Positions 25,592 to 34,872 of a stretch of DNA of 64,000 bases are shown one piece after another. Each line of letters starts with the position of its first letter. Position 1 is the stretch's first letter. This stretch comes from Microtetraspora fusca (GTDB lineage Bacteria; Actinomycetota; Actinomycetes; Streptosporangiales; Streptosporangiaceae). Below the pieces are notes generated by a model that saw only the letters and a program-made list of their open reading frames with translations, was not told the origin of the DNA and did not search any database. Location: positions 542,787 to 606,786 of the forward strand of contig NZ_BBYK01000038.1 of NCBI RefSeq assembly GCF_001570365.1, given 5' to 3'. The position numbers were made by a program, and so were the translations under genes.

Positions 25592-26023
25592 ATGGCTCTC
25601 ACCACTGAGGTCAAGAAGATCACCGAGTCCAAGCCGTTCTACGCGGTCGCGGGCGCCGGCGACTACGCCGTCGAGAAGCTGCGCGAGCTGCCCGAGCAGA
25701 TCCAGAAGCTGCAGGCCCGCCGGGGCGAGCTGCGCGAGACCGCGAAGGACATCCCCGTCCGCGCCCGCGAGTACGCCACGACCGTCCAGGGCAAGGCCGA
25801 GGCCGTCGCCAGGGACTTCCCGAACAAGGCCCGCGAGTACGCCGACACCGCCGCCGCCCGGTTCAACGAGCTCTACGACGAGCTGGCCGTGCGCGGCCGC
25901 CGGATCGTCAGCAAGGTGAGCGGCGAGGCCGCGCTGGAGCTGGAGGAGGTCTCCAAGTCGGCGGAGCCGTCGGCCGCGGGCGCGCGCAAGCCGGGCCGTG
26001 CGCGCACCACGTCCAAGGCGTGA
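25592..26023 (+). CDS. HBHA-like alpha-helical protein
   Basis: A 143-residue protein related to mycobacterial heparin-binding haemagglutinin. An N-terminal helix (KPFYAVAGAGDYAVEKLREL) is followed by a long amphipathic coiled-coil rich in Arg, Glu and Ala (about 28-115), and then a basic tail, GARKPGRARTTSKA. No signal peptide. The mycobacterial protein is surface-exposed and adhesive; whether that applies here is unknown. Start ATG at 25592 with AAGGAAGG upstream, directly after the XRE gene. Confidence 0.8.
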   Translation: MALTTEVKKITESKPFYAVAGAGDYAVEKLRELPEQIQKLQARRGELRETAKDIPVRAREYATTVQGKAEAVARDFPNKAREYADTAAARFNELYDELAVRGRRIVSKVSGEAALELEEVSKSAEPSAAGARKPGRARTTSKA

Positions 26024-26034
26024 CACGCCACCAT

Positions 26035-26069
26035 GCGGGCCCGCACCGGTTCGGCCGGGGCGGGCCCGC
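26035..26069 (+). terminator. Possible hairpin after the HBHA-like gene
   Basis: Two copies of GCGGGCCCGC (26035-26044 and 26060-26069) can pair across a 15-base loop. No T tract, so the terminator assignment is tentative. Confidence 0.5.
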
Positions 26070-26165
26070 GCCGCGTCCGTGATCCGCACCCGGACGGCGA
26101 GCCCGGGCGCGCCCCGGCCGCACTAGTCTGGGGGCGACAGAGACCGTGACCGCCTGGGAGAGTCC

Positions 26166-26507
26166 ATGTTCGGCCCCGTCAACAACTTCCTCACCCTGAT
26201 CTTCTGGCTGCTCTCCATCGGGGCCTTCATCCTGTCGCTCTGGGCGCTGATCCACGCGATCCGGATGCCGGCGCGCGCGTTCGCGGCGGCGGGCAAGCTG
26301 ACCAAGCAGCTGTGGCTGATCATCCTGGGGCTGGCGACGCTGTTCACCTTCGCGCCCGCGGTCAACTACATGGGCATGGGGATGGGAATGCCGGGCCTGC
26401 TCACCATCCTCGCCGTCATCGCGTCCGGCGTGTATCTCGCCGACGTGAAGCCCGCGGTCAGCCAGTACCGTGGCGGCGGCAACCAGGGCCCGTACGGCCC
26501 CTGGTGA
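26166..26507 (+). CDS. DUF2516 family membrane protein
   Basis: A 113-residue protein with three membrane segments (about 8-28, 47-65, 72-92), FWLLSIGAFILSLWALIHAI and LTKQLWLIILGLATLFTFAP being typical, and a glycine/tyrosine-rich tail. The DUF2516 family is actinobacterial and uncharacterised, and commonly follows HBHA-like genes as here. ATG at 26166 with GGGAG upstream. Confidence 0.88.
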   Translation: MFGPVNNFLTLIFWLLSIGAFILSLWALIHAIRMPARAFAAAGKLTKQLWLIILGLATLFTFAPAVNYMGMGMGMPGLLTILAVIASGVYLADVKPAVSQYRGGGNQGPYGPW

Positions 26508-26573
26508 TCTGACCGGGCCGATCCTGCGCAGCCAGACGGTGTTCGACGCGGTCAGATTGACTGGCGCGTCCGC

Positions 26574-27308
26574 TCAGCCCGGGATGGCCGCGGGAGCCGC
26601 CTCGCCGCCGGAGAGGCCGCGCGCCCGCAGGGTCGCCGCCAGCCAGCGCGCCAGCCGCAGATGGCCGTACAGGGTGGGGTGGACGCCGTCGGACAGCAGC
26701 ACCCTGGCCCGGTCGTCCGCGATCCACCGCTGGGTGAGCGGGTCGAGGAAGGGCACACCGGCCAGCCAGGCCGCGCTCGCGACGGCGTCCCTGGTGCGGT
26801 ACGCCGACCGGGGCGCGGTGTCGATCCAGATGGGCCCCACGAGCACGATCCTCGTCACCGGCCACCGCTCCCTGACCCGCGTCACCAGGCGGAGCGCCGC
26901 CGCGCGGACCGTCGAGGGCCGCGCCCGCCGGTCGTTGTGCCCTCCGGAGACCACGACCAGGTCCGGCGCCGGCCGCCAGGAGAGCTGCCGGTCGAAGGAC
27001 TGCTCGAACGTGCGGCCCACCCGTCCCGTCGCGACGTAGCCGGTGCCCGAGCCGCCGGCCGTGACGAGCTGCCAGCCCAGGGTCTTCGCCGTGTCGGCCG
27101 CGTAGGTGTCCCACTCGGCGACCGGCCCCGAGCCGACCGTGAAGCTGTCGCCGAGGAACATCACCACCGGCGGCCTTCCCTCCGGCGCGGCAGCACTCTG
27201 CGCGGCCTGGCTCACCGCTTCGGCGCATCCCGTGAGCAAGGGACAGGCGGCCACCAGGACGGCGGCGCAGACCGTCAGGGAACGCCGGGCTTTCCTGTGC
27301 TCGCGCAT
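26574..27308 (-). CDS. SGNH/GDSL hydrolase lipoprotein
   Basis: A 244-residue secreted esterase-like protein. The signal peptide ends in a lipobox, CPLLTGC, so it should be membrane-anchored outside the cell. The SGNH blocks are clear: FLGDSFTVGSG (nucleophile Ser), GGSGTGYV (block II Gly), SGGHND (Asn) and LSDGVHPTLYGH (Asp and His). Possible activities are deacetylation or de-esterification of envelope polymers. ATG at 27308 with GAGG upstream; the longer reading upstream is not needed. Confidence 0.9.
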   Translation of the reverse strand: MREHRKARRSLTVCAAVLVAACPLLTGCAEAVSQAAQSAAAPEGRPPVVMFLGDSFTVGSGPVAEWDTYAADTAKTLGWQLVTAGGSGTGYVATGRVGRTFEQSFDRQLSWRPAPDLVVVSGGHNDRRARPSTVRAAALRLVTRVRERWPVTRIVLVGPIWIDTAPRSAYRTRDAVASAAWLAGVPFLDPLTQRWIADDRARVLLSDGVHPTLYGHLRLARWLAATLRARGLSGGEAAPAAIPG

Positions 27309-27570
27309 GGCACCTCGGGTGGGTCTCGTGACGTCCTGCCGCGGCTGGAATCCCCGGTCCCGTGAGTACGGCACATGCCCGTGCCGGGGCGGCCGGGCCC
27401 GCAGTTTATCCAGCGAGGCGCGGCCGACTCCGGGGATCGCGGGACTCCTCCCGGGCCTCATGCGCGCGATGCGCCGAATGGAGAGGGTTCCTCCTGTAAT
27501 GCACCGAGAGCGAAGGGGCGTTTCGGCCGAGCCGTACCCGGTGTTTCGGCTGTCCCTTTTCAGTAAGGCG

Positions 27571-28542
27571 TCAGAGCCAGTCGCGCCTGCGGAACTCCCG
27601 GTACAGCAGCGCCGACACCAGCACGATGAGGAACGTGGAGACCCAGAACCCCCACGGCCGCTCGAACCCGGGGAACGGGAGGTTCTGGCCGTAGAAGCCG
27701 GTGATCATGGTGGGGACGGCGATGATGGCGGCCCAGCCGGTCACCCGCTTCATGATCAGGTTGAGCCGGTTGCCCTGCATGGTCAGATGCGCCTCGCGGA
27801 TGTTCGCGATGAGGTCGCGCAGCGAGTCCACCCACTCGGTGACCCGCAGCACGTGGTCGTACACGTCCTGGTAGTAGGGCACCATCGTCTCCTCGACGAA
27901 GTCGCCGTCGCGCCGCAACAGCGTGTTCACGACTTCGCGCATCGGCATGGCGATCCGGCGCAGCACCGCGAGGCCCTTGCGCATCTCGAAGGTCCGGCGC
28001 TGCTCGTCCGGTCCGATCGGGCGCTCGTCGAAGAGCGTCTCCTCCAGCGTCTCGACCTGCTCGTCCATGGCCTCGACCGCCTCGAAATGGCTGTCCACCA
28101 CGTAGTCGAGCAACCCGTGAAGCAGGAAGGCCACGCCGCACCGGGCCAGGCGGGCCGAGGAGTCCCAGCGCCGGACCACCTCGTCGATCGCGAAGCGCTC
28201 CGACTTGCGCACCGTGACGAGGACGTTCCCGGTGACGAACGCCGACGCCTCGGCCACGTCGAGGCGTCCTGTCTCCTGGTCGAACGCCCCGGCGTAGACG
28301 GTGAGGAACATGTGGGTGTCGTACACGTCGAGCTTGGGCCGCTGCCGGTGCCCGAGCGCGCCCTCGACGGCCAGTTCGTGCAGGCCCAGCTCCTCGCCGA
28401 TCTCGGCCAGGTCCTCCTCGGAGGGAGCAAACATGTCGAGCCAGACGACCGCCGAGGGGTCGCGCAGGTGGTCGGAGACCTCCGAGACCGGGAAGTCCTC
28501 AGCCGCCAGCACCCCGTCCCGATACACGCGCGTACGAGCCAT
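27571..28542 (-). CDS. corA: CorA-type magnesium/cobalt transporter
   Basis: A 323-residue divalent cation channel. The cytoplasmic N-domain (1-255) is followed by two C-terminal membrane helices, WAAIIAVPTMITGFYGQN and the last about 20 hydrophobic residues before REFRRRDWL. The selectivity loop reads YGQN rather than the usual YGMN, a variant I recall in other actinobacterial members. ATG at 28542; a much longer frame upstream is antisense to the divergent DUF2207 gene and not real. The 60-base gap to that gene must contain both promoters. Confidence 0.92.
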   Translation of the reverse strand: MARTRVYRDGVLAAEDFPVSEVSDHLRDPSAVVWLDMFAPSEEDLAEIGEELGLHELAVEGALGHRQRPKLDVYDTHMFLTVYAGAFDQETGRLDVAEASAFVTGNVLVTVRKSERFAIDEVVRRWDSSARLARCGVAFLLHGLLDYVVDSHFEAVEAMDEQVETLEETLFDERPIGPDEQRRTFEMRKGLAVLRRIAMPMREVVNTLLRRDGDFVEETMVPYYQDVYDHVLRVTEWVDSLRDLIANIREAHLTMQGNRLNLIMKRVTGWAAIIAVPTMITGFYGQNLPFPGFERPWGFWVSTFLIVLVSALLYREFRRRDWL

Positions 28543-28602
28543 GACGTCACAGACTAGCGACAGCGACATCGGGGCAAACGCGGACCGATAGGGTGCTGGC
28601 TC

Positions 28603-30225
28603 ATGGTAAACCTCGCTCGCCGGCTCGGCTTGTCCGTCCTGCTGACCGCGCTCGCGCTCCTCACCGCCGGTGCCCTCGGCGTTCCGGCACACGCGGATCG
28701 GGTGACGGCGACGCGGGACGACGTGACGATGGAGCTGCGCAAGGACGGCGTGCTCCATGTCGCGGAGAAGATCACGCTGTCCGGTGGACCGCTGCGCCGC
28801 ACGCTGCTCACCCGGACGCGTTACGACAACGGCAACGACCGCGTCTACCGCGTGTCGAACGTCCGCGGGGCCACCTTCGACGGCACGACCATGACCATCA
28901 GCGGCAGCGGCACCGTCGAGTACGACGTTCGGGGCGCGGTCACGCCCCTCAGCGGCGGCGAGGAACTGCGCTGGTACGCCGTGGCGGGGCCGGCCGAGCA
29001 CGTGACGGTGACGGTGAGCGGCCCCGGGCGGGCCGAGAACATCTCCTGCTTCGCCGGGGAGCCCGCCTCGGCGATCGGCTGCACCGGCGCCTCGATCGAC
29101 GAGACCGGGGCGACCGCCATGTTCGAGCAGCAGGGGCTCCGGGACGGCGAGACGCTGACGATCGTCGTCGGTTACCCCAAGGGGGCGACCGGCGCCGCGC
29201 CGATCCTGGACCGCCGCTTCGAGCTCGCCAACGCGTTCACGCTGAACATGGTGACCGGGGGCGCGCTGGCGCTGCTGCTGCTCCTGCTCTGCGGCGGCGT
29301 CGGACTGCTCTACTGGACCCGCGGCCGGGACGCCCGGGTGGTCGGCGCCCAGTCCGGCGTGGTCGTCGGCCATCAGAACGGTCAGTTCGCACCCCCGCAC
29401 GACGTGCGGCCCGGACAGATCGGCACGCTGATCGACGAGCAGGCCGACGTGATCGACGTGACCGCGACCATCGTGGACCTCGCCGTGCGCGGTTACCTCC
29501 GGATCGACGAGCAGCCCCGGCAGGCGTACGACGCGCCGGACTGGCTTCTGGTCAGGATGCCGTCCGCGCCGGTCGCCTCCCTGCTCCCGTACGAACGCGC
29601 GCTTTACGACTCCGTCTTCGAAGGGCGGGACGCCGTACTGCTGTCGCAGCTGCACGGGTCGTTCACCGCCGGGCTCAGCAAGGTCCGCCACGAGCTCTAC
29701 CGGGACGTGGTGACCCAGGGCTGGTTCGCCCGGCGCCCCGACTCGGTCCGTACCCACTGGACGACCGTCGGCGTGATCGCCGCCGTCCTGGGCGTCGTGG
29801 CGACCGTGGCGCTCGCCTGGCTGACCACGTACGCTCTGCTCGGCCTGGCGCTGATCATCGCGGGCGCCGCGCTCGCGGTGGGCGGCCAGTACATGCCCGC
29901 GAAGACCGCCAGGGGCGCGACCGTACTCGCCCAGACGCTCGGCTTCCGGGAGCACCTCGTGTCCGGGGAGATCGGCGACATCCCCCCGGCGCAGCGGATC
30001 GAGCTGTTCTCCCGCTATCTGCCGTACGCGGTGGTCTTCGACAGCGTGGACCGCTGGGCCCGCGTGGTGGCCTCCATCCACGGTGACGGCCGCCCGGCGG
30101 ACAACCTCTACTGGTACCAGGGCCCGGCGGAGTGGGACCTGTCGAAGTTCGCCGACTCGATGCGGACCTTCACCACGACGACGTCAGGCGCGATCTCCGC
30201 CGCCCGCCTGTTCCGCTCCTTCTAG
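28603..30225 (+). CDS. DUF2207 domain membrane protein
   Basis: A 540-residue protein: signal peptide (1-31), extracellular beta-rich DUF2207 region (about 35-205), a membrane segment (GGALALLLLLLCGGVGLLYW), a cytoplasmic region with DEQADVIDVTATIVDLAVRG and YLRIDEQ that resembles a winged helix, then a pair of membrane helices near 385-430 and a C-terminal cytoplasmic domain. This layout is standard for the family, which is envelope-located and uncharacterised. ATG at 28603. Confidence 0.88.
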   Translation: MVNLARRLGLSVLLTALALLTAGALGVPAHADRVTATRDDVTMELRKDGVLHVAEKITLSGGPLRRTLLTRTRYDNGNDRVYRVSNVRGATFDGTTMTISGSGTVEYDVRGAVTPLSGGEELRWYAVAGPAEHVTVTVSGPGRAENISCFAGEPASAIGCTGASIDETGATAMFEQQGLRDGETLTIVVGYPKGATGAAPILDRRFELANAFTLNMVTGGALALLLLLLCGGVGLLYWTRGRDARVVGAQSGVVVGHQNGQFAPPHDVRPGQIGTLIDEQADVIDVTATIVDLAVRGYLRIDEQPRQAYDAPDWLLVRMPSAPVASLLPYERALYDSVFEGRDAVLLSQLHGSFTAGLSKVRHELYRDVVTQGWFARRPDSVRTHWTTVGVIAAVLGVVATVALAWLTTYALLGLALIIAGAALAVGGQYMPAKTARGATVLAQTLGFREHLVSGEIGDIPPAQRIELFSRYLPYAVVFDSVDRWARVVASIHGDGRPADNLYWYQGPAEWDLSKFADSMRTFTTTTSGAISAARLFRSF

Positions 30226-30252
30226 GCGTGCTGCAACGGGTTCGGCGAGCGG

Positions 30253-31194
30253 TCAGGGGCGGCGGACGCGGATCTCGCCGACCTGCCTGCCGCCGCCCAG
30301 CAGGGGCGAAGTGGCCAGCTCGTCGAGCTCCGGGGCGTCCAGGCCGAGCGCCCGCAGGGCCGCCACGGTCACCGGCACCCGCGCCCGGTCGCCGCCATCC
30401 TCGATCTTGACGGCGGCGGCCCGCCCATCGGCGAACGCGAACGCGTCGAACGCCTCGGCTCCCGCCTTGACCATGAGGCCGGGCAGCGCCCGCATCAGCG
30501 CCGCCTCGGGCCGTACCGTACCGCTGGTCCATTCGGGGTGGGCGCGCATGGCGTCGGCGATCCGGCGCTCGGGGGTGCCCTCGTCGGCGAGCGTGAAGCT
30601 TCGGAAGGCCCGCACCACGCCGACCATGGAGACGAAGAACAGCGGAGCGCCGCACCCGTCCACGCCCGTGGCGGCGACCCGCTCCCCGGTGAGCTCCTCG
30701 ACGGTGGCCCGGATCGCCCTCTGCAGCGGATGGCCCGGGTCGAGGTACGTCTCGACCGGCCAGCCGTTCACCACGCAGGTCGCCAGCATGGCCGAATGCT
30801 TGCCCGAGCAGTTCATGAAGATCCGGGCGGGCTCGACGTGCGCCTGGATCGCCCGGTTCCGCGCCTCAGCGTGCTGGGGCAGGGCCTCGGGGCAGCCGAG
30901 GGCGCTCTCGTCCAGCCCGGCCTCGGCCAGGATCTTGCGCGCCCCCTCGACGTGGAAGTCCTCGCCCGCGTGGCTGGCGCAGGCGAGCGCCAGCAACTCG
31001 TCCTCAAGCGGGAGCCCCGAACGCACCATGCCGAGCGCCTGCAGCGGCTTCATCGAGGATCGCGGCGACACCAGGGTGGCCGTCTCCCCGTGGCACATGA
31101 CAGGAGCCCCGGACGCGTCCACGGCGAGCACCCGCGCCCCGTGGACGGACTCCACGAACCCGGAGCGGACCACCTCGACGATCAGTTCGGACAT
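30253..31194 (-). CDS. Asparaginase (thermolabile / Rhizobium-type II)
   Basis: A 313-residue protein of the family that includes the thermolabile L-asparaginase of Rhizobium, hydrolysing asparagine to aspartate and ammonia. Diagnostic text: [16 protein letters not shown] (Ser-Ser-Met-Lys active-site region), [40 protein letters not shown] and [16 protein letters not shown]. Start ATG at 31194. It is convergent with the DUF2207 gene and divergent from dtd. Confidence 0.93.
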   Translation of the reverse strand: MSELIVEVVRSGFVESVHGARVLAVDASGAPVMCHGETATLVSPRSSMKPLQALGMVRSGLPLEDELLALACASHAGEDFHVEGARKILAEAGLDESALGCPEALPQHAEARNRAIQAHVEPARIFMNCSGKHSAMLATCVVNGWPVETYLDPGHPLQRAIRATVEELTGERVAATGVDGCGAPLFFVSMVGVVRAFRSFTLADEGTPERRIADAMRAHPEWTSGTVRPEAALMRALPGLMVKAGAEAFDAFAFADGRAAAVKIEDGGDRARVPVTVAALRALGLDAPELDELATSPLLGGGRQVGEIRVRRP

Positions 31195-31302
31195 ACGGCG
31201 AGTGTACGCATGAATAGGGATACACCCGACCCGCCGCAGACCGCCCGGTTTCTCCCCGCCCGATCCGGTCACTTCCGCCCGGACGTGGCAGAATTCGGGG
31301 CC

Positions 31303-31728
31303 ATGCGTGCGGTCGTGCAGCGGGTCAGCTCCGCGTCGGTGGTGGTGGACGGCGAGGTCGTGGGAGCGATCGACGAGCCCGGCCTGCTCGTCCTGATCGG
31401 GGCCACCCACACCGACGGCCCGGCCGAGGCGGCCCGGCTGGCCGGGAAGCTCTGGGGGCTGCGCATCCTGCACGGCGAGAAGTCCTGCTCGGACGTCGGC
31501 GCCCCGCTGCTCGTGGTGAGCCAGTTCACGCTGTACGGCGATGCTCGCAAGGGGCGGCGGCCCACGTGGCAGGCGGCCGCGCCCGGGCCGGTGGCCGAGC
31601 CGCTGGTCGAGGCGGTCGTGTCCGAGCTCAGATCGCTGGGCGCCCGAGTGGAGACCGGAGTCTTCGGCGCCGACATGAAGGTGTCGCTGACAAACGACGG
31701 CCCGATCACCTTACTGATCGAGGTTTGA
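31303..31728 (+). CDS. dtd: D-aminoacyl-tRNA deacylase
   Basis: A 141-residue homodimeric editing enzyme that hydrolyses D-amino acids (and glycine on tRNA-Ala) from mischarged tRNA. The N-terminus [20 protein letters not shown], the SQFTLYGD motif with catalytic Thr, and the closing [10 protein letters not shown] (G-P cis motif) are all present. Full length, ATG at 31303. Confidence 0.96.
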   Translation: MRAVVQRVSSASVVVDGEVVGAIDEPGLLVLIGATHTDGPAEAARLAGKLWGLRILHGEKSCSDVGAPLLVVSQFTLYGDARKGRRPTWQAAAPGPVAEPLVEAVVSELRSLGARVETGVFGADMKVSLTNDGPITLLIEV

Positions 31729-31797
31729 CGCGGATCTTCCTCTGTTAGGGTCGTTCCTCGCCCGAGATCGGAACGCCCATAACCCCCGGGGAGGGTC

Positions 31798-32610
31798 ATG
31801 CGTACCACCCGAACGCTCGCCGTCGCAGCCGCCGCGCTCGCCGTGGCGGCGGCGCCGACCGCGGCTCACGCCCAGGCACCCACCGCGTCCGTCGCCTACC
31901 ACGGCATCACCTCGGCACAGCAGGTGCAGAAGTTCCAGGAGCTGAGCGGCAAGGGCTACGTCCCCGTCAGCCTGAGCATCTCCTCCGGTCCCAGCTACGC
32001 CGGCGTGTGGGTCAAGTCGTCCGGCGTCACCTGGGCCATGTATCAGGACATGTCCGCCCAGGGCTACCAGCAGCGGTTCGACGAGTACTACGCGAAGGGC
32101 TACCAGCCCACGGTCGTCACGGCCACCGGCAGCGGCGACACCGCCCGTTTCGCGGCCGTCTTCGTGAAGAAGTCGGGCAAGTTCGTCGCCCGGCACAACA
32201 TGACCACCGCGCAGCTCACCGCGGCGAACGCCGACGCCGTCGCCAAGGGGCTCGTGCTGACGTCGGTCGACGTGTACGGCACCGCCGCCGCCCCGATGTA
32301 CGCGGCGATCTGGACGGCCAACACCTCCGGCGTCCGGTCGGAGGTCACCGTCGGCAAGTCGTACGCGGAGCACGACGCCGAGTTCAAGGCGCGCGTCTCC
32401 AACGGCTACCGCCCCGGCTACATAGCGGTGGGCCCCGGCGGCACGTACACGACCGTCTGGCGCAACGACAAGATCAGCGGCTGGTTCGAGCACACCGGAA
32501 TGTCGAGCTCGGGCTACCAGAGCCGGTTCAACGAGCTCAAGACCGACGGCTACTTCCCCGCCCAGGTGAACAGCGAGGACGGCAAGTACGCCGCCATCTG
32601 GACGAAATAA
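31798..32610 (+). CDS. Secreted protein of five tandem repeats (BTRD1-like)
   Basis: A 270-residue exported protein with a signal peptide cleaved after AHA. The rest consists of about five repeats of some 45-50 residues, each with an F-x5-K/x-G-Y-x-P turn, then a beta hairpin ending Y-A-A-x-W: YVPVSLSIS...YAGVW, YQPTVVTAT...FAAVF, LVLTSVDVY...YAAIW, YRPGYIAVG...YTTVW, YFPAQVNSE...YAAIW. This matches the bacterial tandem repeat domain usually fused to serine hydrolases; here no catalytic domain is attached. It may be a binding module at the cell surface. GAGGGTC precedes the ATG. Confidence 0.82.
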   Translation: MRTTRTLAVAAAALAVAAAPTAAHAQAPTASVAYHGITSAQQVQKFQELSGKGYVPVSLSISSGPSYAGVWVKSSGVTWAMYQDMSAQGYQQRFDEYYAKGYQPTVVTATGSGDTARFAAVFVKKSGKFVARHNMTTAQLTAANADAVAKGLVLTSVDVYGTAAAPMYAAIWTANTSGVRSEVTVGKSYAEHDAEFKARVSNGYRPGYIAVGPGGTYTTVWRNDKISGWFEHTGMSSSGYQSRFNELKTDGYFPAQVNSEDGKYAAIWTK

Positions 32611-32700
32611 GACCTCACCTGTCGCCGGTCGACCGCGCCAGGACGGGCTCCAAGCACCACTCCGTTGGGACTTTCTCATAGCAGTCGGGCGCGCGCGGCC

Positions 32701-33447
32701 TCACAGCCGGGATCTCAGCACGTCGATCTCACAGCCCGGCGCGAACGGGTCGAAGCCGTGCTCGACCAGCCAGCGAACCACCAGCAGGCTTCGCAACGAC
32801 CACCACCCGCGGATCACGTCGAGGTCGACGTCGGTGCCATAGCCGGCGACGACGTCGCCGAGGTGCTTCTCGTGTCCGAGCGTCAAGGTGGCGAGGTCGA
32901 ACAGGGCATCACCTTGGCCCGCCTCGGACCAGTCGATGATGCCCGTGATCTCGTCGCCGTCGACGAACACGTGAGCGATCTGCAGGTCGCCGTGCGTGAA
33001 CGCCGGACTCCAGGGCCGGAGCGCGGCCTCGGCGACCTGGCGGTTGCGGGTGACCAGGTCGGCGGGCAGGACGCCGTTCGTCACGAGCCACTCGCACTCG
33101 CCGTCGAGTTCCGCCGCCAACTCGTCGAGGCCCCGGCCGGCCCGGCCGGGCCTGGGCGGCAACGGCGCGTCGTGCAACCTCCGGATGGCGGCGCCCGCCG
33201 CGGCCCACGCCGCCGGGGACGCGGTCGACGGCTCGCCGAGGCGGCCGAGCGCCGTCCCCGGGACTGCGGCGATCGCGAGCACCGGCGGCTTGTGCCACAG
33301 GACCTTCGGGGTCGGGACCGGCGCCAGGGCCATCGCCTCGACCTCGACGTCGATGCGCGCCTGATCGGCGTCCACCTTCAGGAACACGTCGCCGACGCGC
33401 AGAGTCGCGCGCTCGGAATGGGCGACGACCATTTTGACCTCGTCCAT
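32701..33447 (-). CDS. Aminoglycoside phosphotransferase-like protein
   Basis: A 248-residue small-molecule kinase fold (APH family). The N-lobe is short; the catalytic loop is FTHGDLQIAHVFVDGDEITG and the metal-binding Asp is in GIIDWSEAGQGDALFDLATL. In classical members the loop is H-G-D-x4-N; here the Asn is replaced by His (HGDLQIAH), so activity may be altered, although this variant occurs in uncharacterised relatives. The C-terminal part holds VIRGWWSLRSLLVVRWLVEH. The substrate is unknown; resistance should not be assumed. ATG at 33447. Confidence 0.82.
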   Translation of the reverse strand: MDEVKMVVAHSERATLRVGDVFLKVDADQARIDVEVEAMALAPVPTPKVLWHKPPVLAIAAVPGTALGRLGEPSTASPAAWAAAGAAIRRLHDAPLPPRPGRAGRGLDELAAELDGECEWLVTNGVLPADLVTRNRQVAEAALRPWSPAFTHGDLQIAHVFVDGDEITGIIDWSEAGQGDALFDLATLTLGHEKHLGDVVAGYGTDVDLDVIRGWWSLRSLLVVRWLVEHGFDPFAPGCEIDVLRSRL

Positions 33448-33774
33448 GGGCGACCAGTATCCCGGGGGTGATCGTCAACGTCACCAGCTTTATCGCGTGC
33501 GATCGCGTGCGATCGCACGGCTGACCGCGTCCCGCTACCAAGCGGCCTCATACGCGACACCGGCCCCTGACCAGGTCGAGTCCACCACTTTTGTTAGGAG
33601 CCCTTATTCGCCCCGTTGGCGCTCGGCGGCTCGGGACGCCCTGAAAAACCCCCGAAGGGCGTGATCACCCCTGATCACGCCCTTCACGCCGTTCCACTCC
33701 CCAATTTGCCGGTGAGTGAGCGCTGCGAGCGCAATCAGGCACAGCCCCGAGCCCGTCGAGCGCCAGCGAGGTAA
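33448..33774. other. Intergenic region with a palindrome and a terminator
   Basis: No gene is visible. At 33506-33519 lies the perfect 14-bp palindrome CGTGCGATCGCACG, overlapping a tandem copy of GCGTGCGATC. It could be a regulator site for the phosphotransferase gene. The downstream part contains the hairpin at 33655-33684. Confidence 0.5.
33655..33684. terminator. Perfect hairpin downstream of ygfZ
   Basis: AAGGGCGTGATCA (33655-33667) pairs perfectly with 33672-33684 around a CCCC loop. It lies about 90 bases past the ygfZ stop on the minus strand; flanking sequence on the plus-strand left side contains an A5 run, giving a T run for minus-strand transcripts. Confidence 0.78.
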
Positions 33775-34818
33775 TCAGGTACGGATGCGGCGGCGCAGGG
33801 CGGGGTCGATCTGCACGTTGCGCCCGGCGTCCGGCGGCACGACGACCTCCTGCGACGCCGGCACGCCGCCCGCGAGCAGGACCGCGTCCACCGGGACGGT
33901 CCGCTTCACGACCGCCAGCGCGATGGGCCCGAGCTCGTGGTGGCGTGCGGACGAGCCGACGAAGCCGATCTGCGGCGCCTCGGCGTCCTCCTGGGTCTCC
34001 GTTCCCTGCCCCTGGATCGTCACCGGGGCGCCGTGCGGGGGCAGCGTGTCCATGCTGCCGTCCAGGTGCAGGAAGACCAGCCGGCGCGGCGGATGGCCGA
34101 GGTTGTGGACCCGGGCGACCGTCTCCTGGCCGCGGTAGCAGCCCTTGCTCAGGTGCAGCGCCGCGCCGATCCAGCCGACCTCGTGCGGGATCGTCTTGTG
34201 GTCGGTGTCGAACCCGAGACGCGGCTCGTGCGCCTCGATGCGCAGCGCCTCGTAGGCCCACAGCCCGGCCGGGCGCAGCCCGAGGTCCTCCACGGCGGTC
34301 GCCAGCCGGACGCGCGGGATCAGCAGGTCTCCGCCGATCACGACGCTCCCCTCGGGCAGGCCGTCCGGCACGTGTACGGCACCGCCGGGGGCGGCGACGG
34401 AGACGACGGCGTACTCGGAGGTGACGTCGGCGACCTCCACCCGGAGCATGAAGCGCATCTTCTCCAGGAAGGCGACCAGGTCGGCGGCGGTTCCGGGCTC
34501 GACGTGCGCCCAGACCGCCTCTCCGTCGTCCACCAGGACGAGGTGGTGCTCGACCCGTCCCTGCGGATCGAGGAACAGCGTCTGGGTGGGCGTTCCGGGC
34601 GCGAGATCGTCGAGCTTCTGGGAGCTCAGGCTGTTGAGCCAGCTGAGCCGGTCGGGGCCGGAGACACGGATGACCTCCCGGTGGCTCCGGTCCACGAGCG
34701 CCTCGCCGTTCGCGAGCGCCCGCTGCTCGGCGAAGGGCTCTCCATAGTGAGCGGCGACCGTCGCGTCAGGGCCTTCGGCGGCGACGGCTCCGGGTGTGTC
34801 CAGCAAAGGGCTGCGCAT
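33775..34818 (-). CDS. ygfZ: Folate-binding protein YgfZ (GcvT-like)
   Basis: A 347-residue tetrahydrofolate-dependent protein that helps repair or assemble iron-sulphur clusters. The family signature K-G-C-Y-x-G-Q-E is present in HLSKGCYRGQETVARV; the GcvT-like fold shows VSGPDRLSWLNSLSSQKLDD and LRIEAHEPRLGFDTDHKTIP. The catalytic residues of true glycine-cleavage T protein are absent, as expected. Start ATG at 34818. It is followed upstream (same strand) by fur. Confidence 0.92.
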   Translation of the reverse strand: MRSPLLDTPGAVAAEGPDATVAAHYGEPFAEQRALANGEALVDRSHREVIRVSGPDRLSWLNSLSSQKLDDLAPGTPTQTLFLDPQGRVEHHLVLVDDGEAVWAHVEPGTAADLVAFLEKMRFMLRVEVADVTSEYAVVSVAAPGGAVHVPDGLPEGSVVIGGDLLIPRVRLATAVEDLGLRPAGLWAYEALRIEAHEPRLGFDTDHKTIPHEVGWIGAALHLSKGCYRGQETVARVHNLGHPPRRLVFLHLDGSMDTLPPHGAPVTIQGQGTETQEDAEAPQIGFVGSSARHHELGPIALAVVKRTVPVDAVLLAGGVPASQEVVVPPDAGRNVQIDPALRRRIRT

Positions 34819-34872
34819 GACTCAAGGCTATTGCCGCCCGCCGCGCCGCGAAGCCGCGGGAGCGCCCCGAGA

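Noticed and set aside
28543-30081. N-terminal extension of corA to 836 residues
   Set aside because: The extra frame is antisense to the DUF2207 gene, and CorA is complete from the ATG at 28542.
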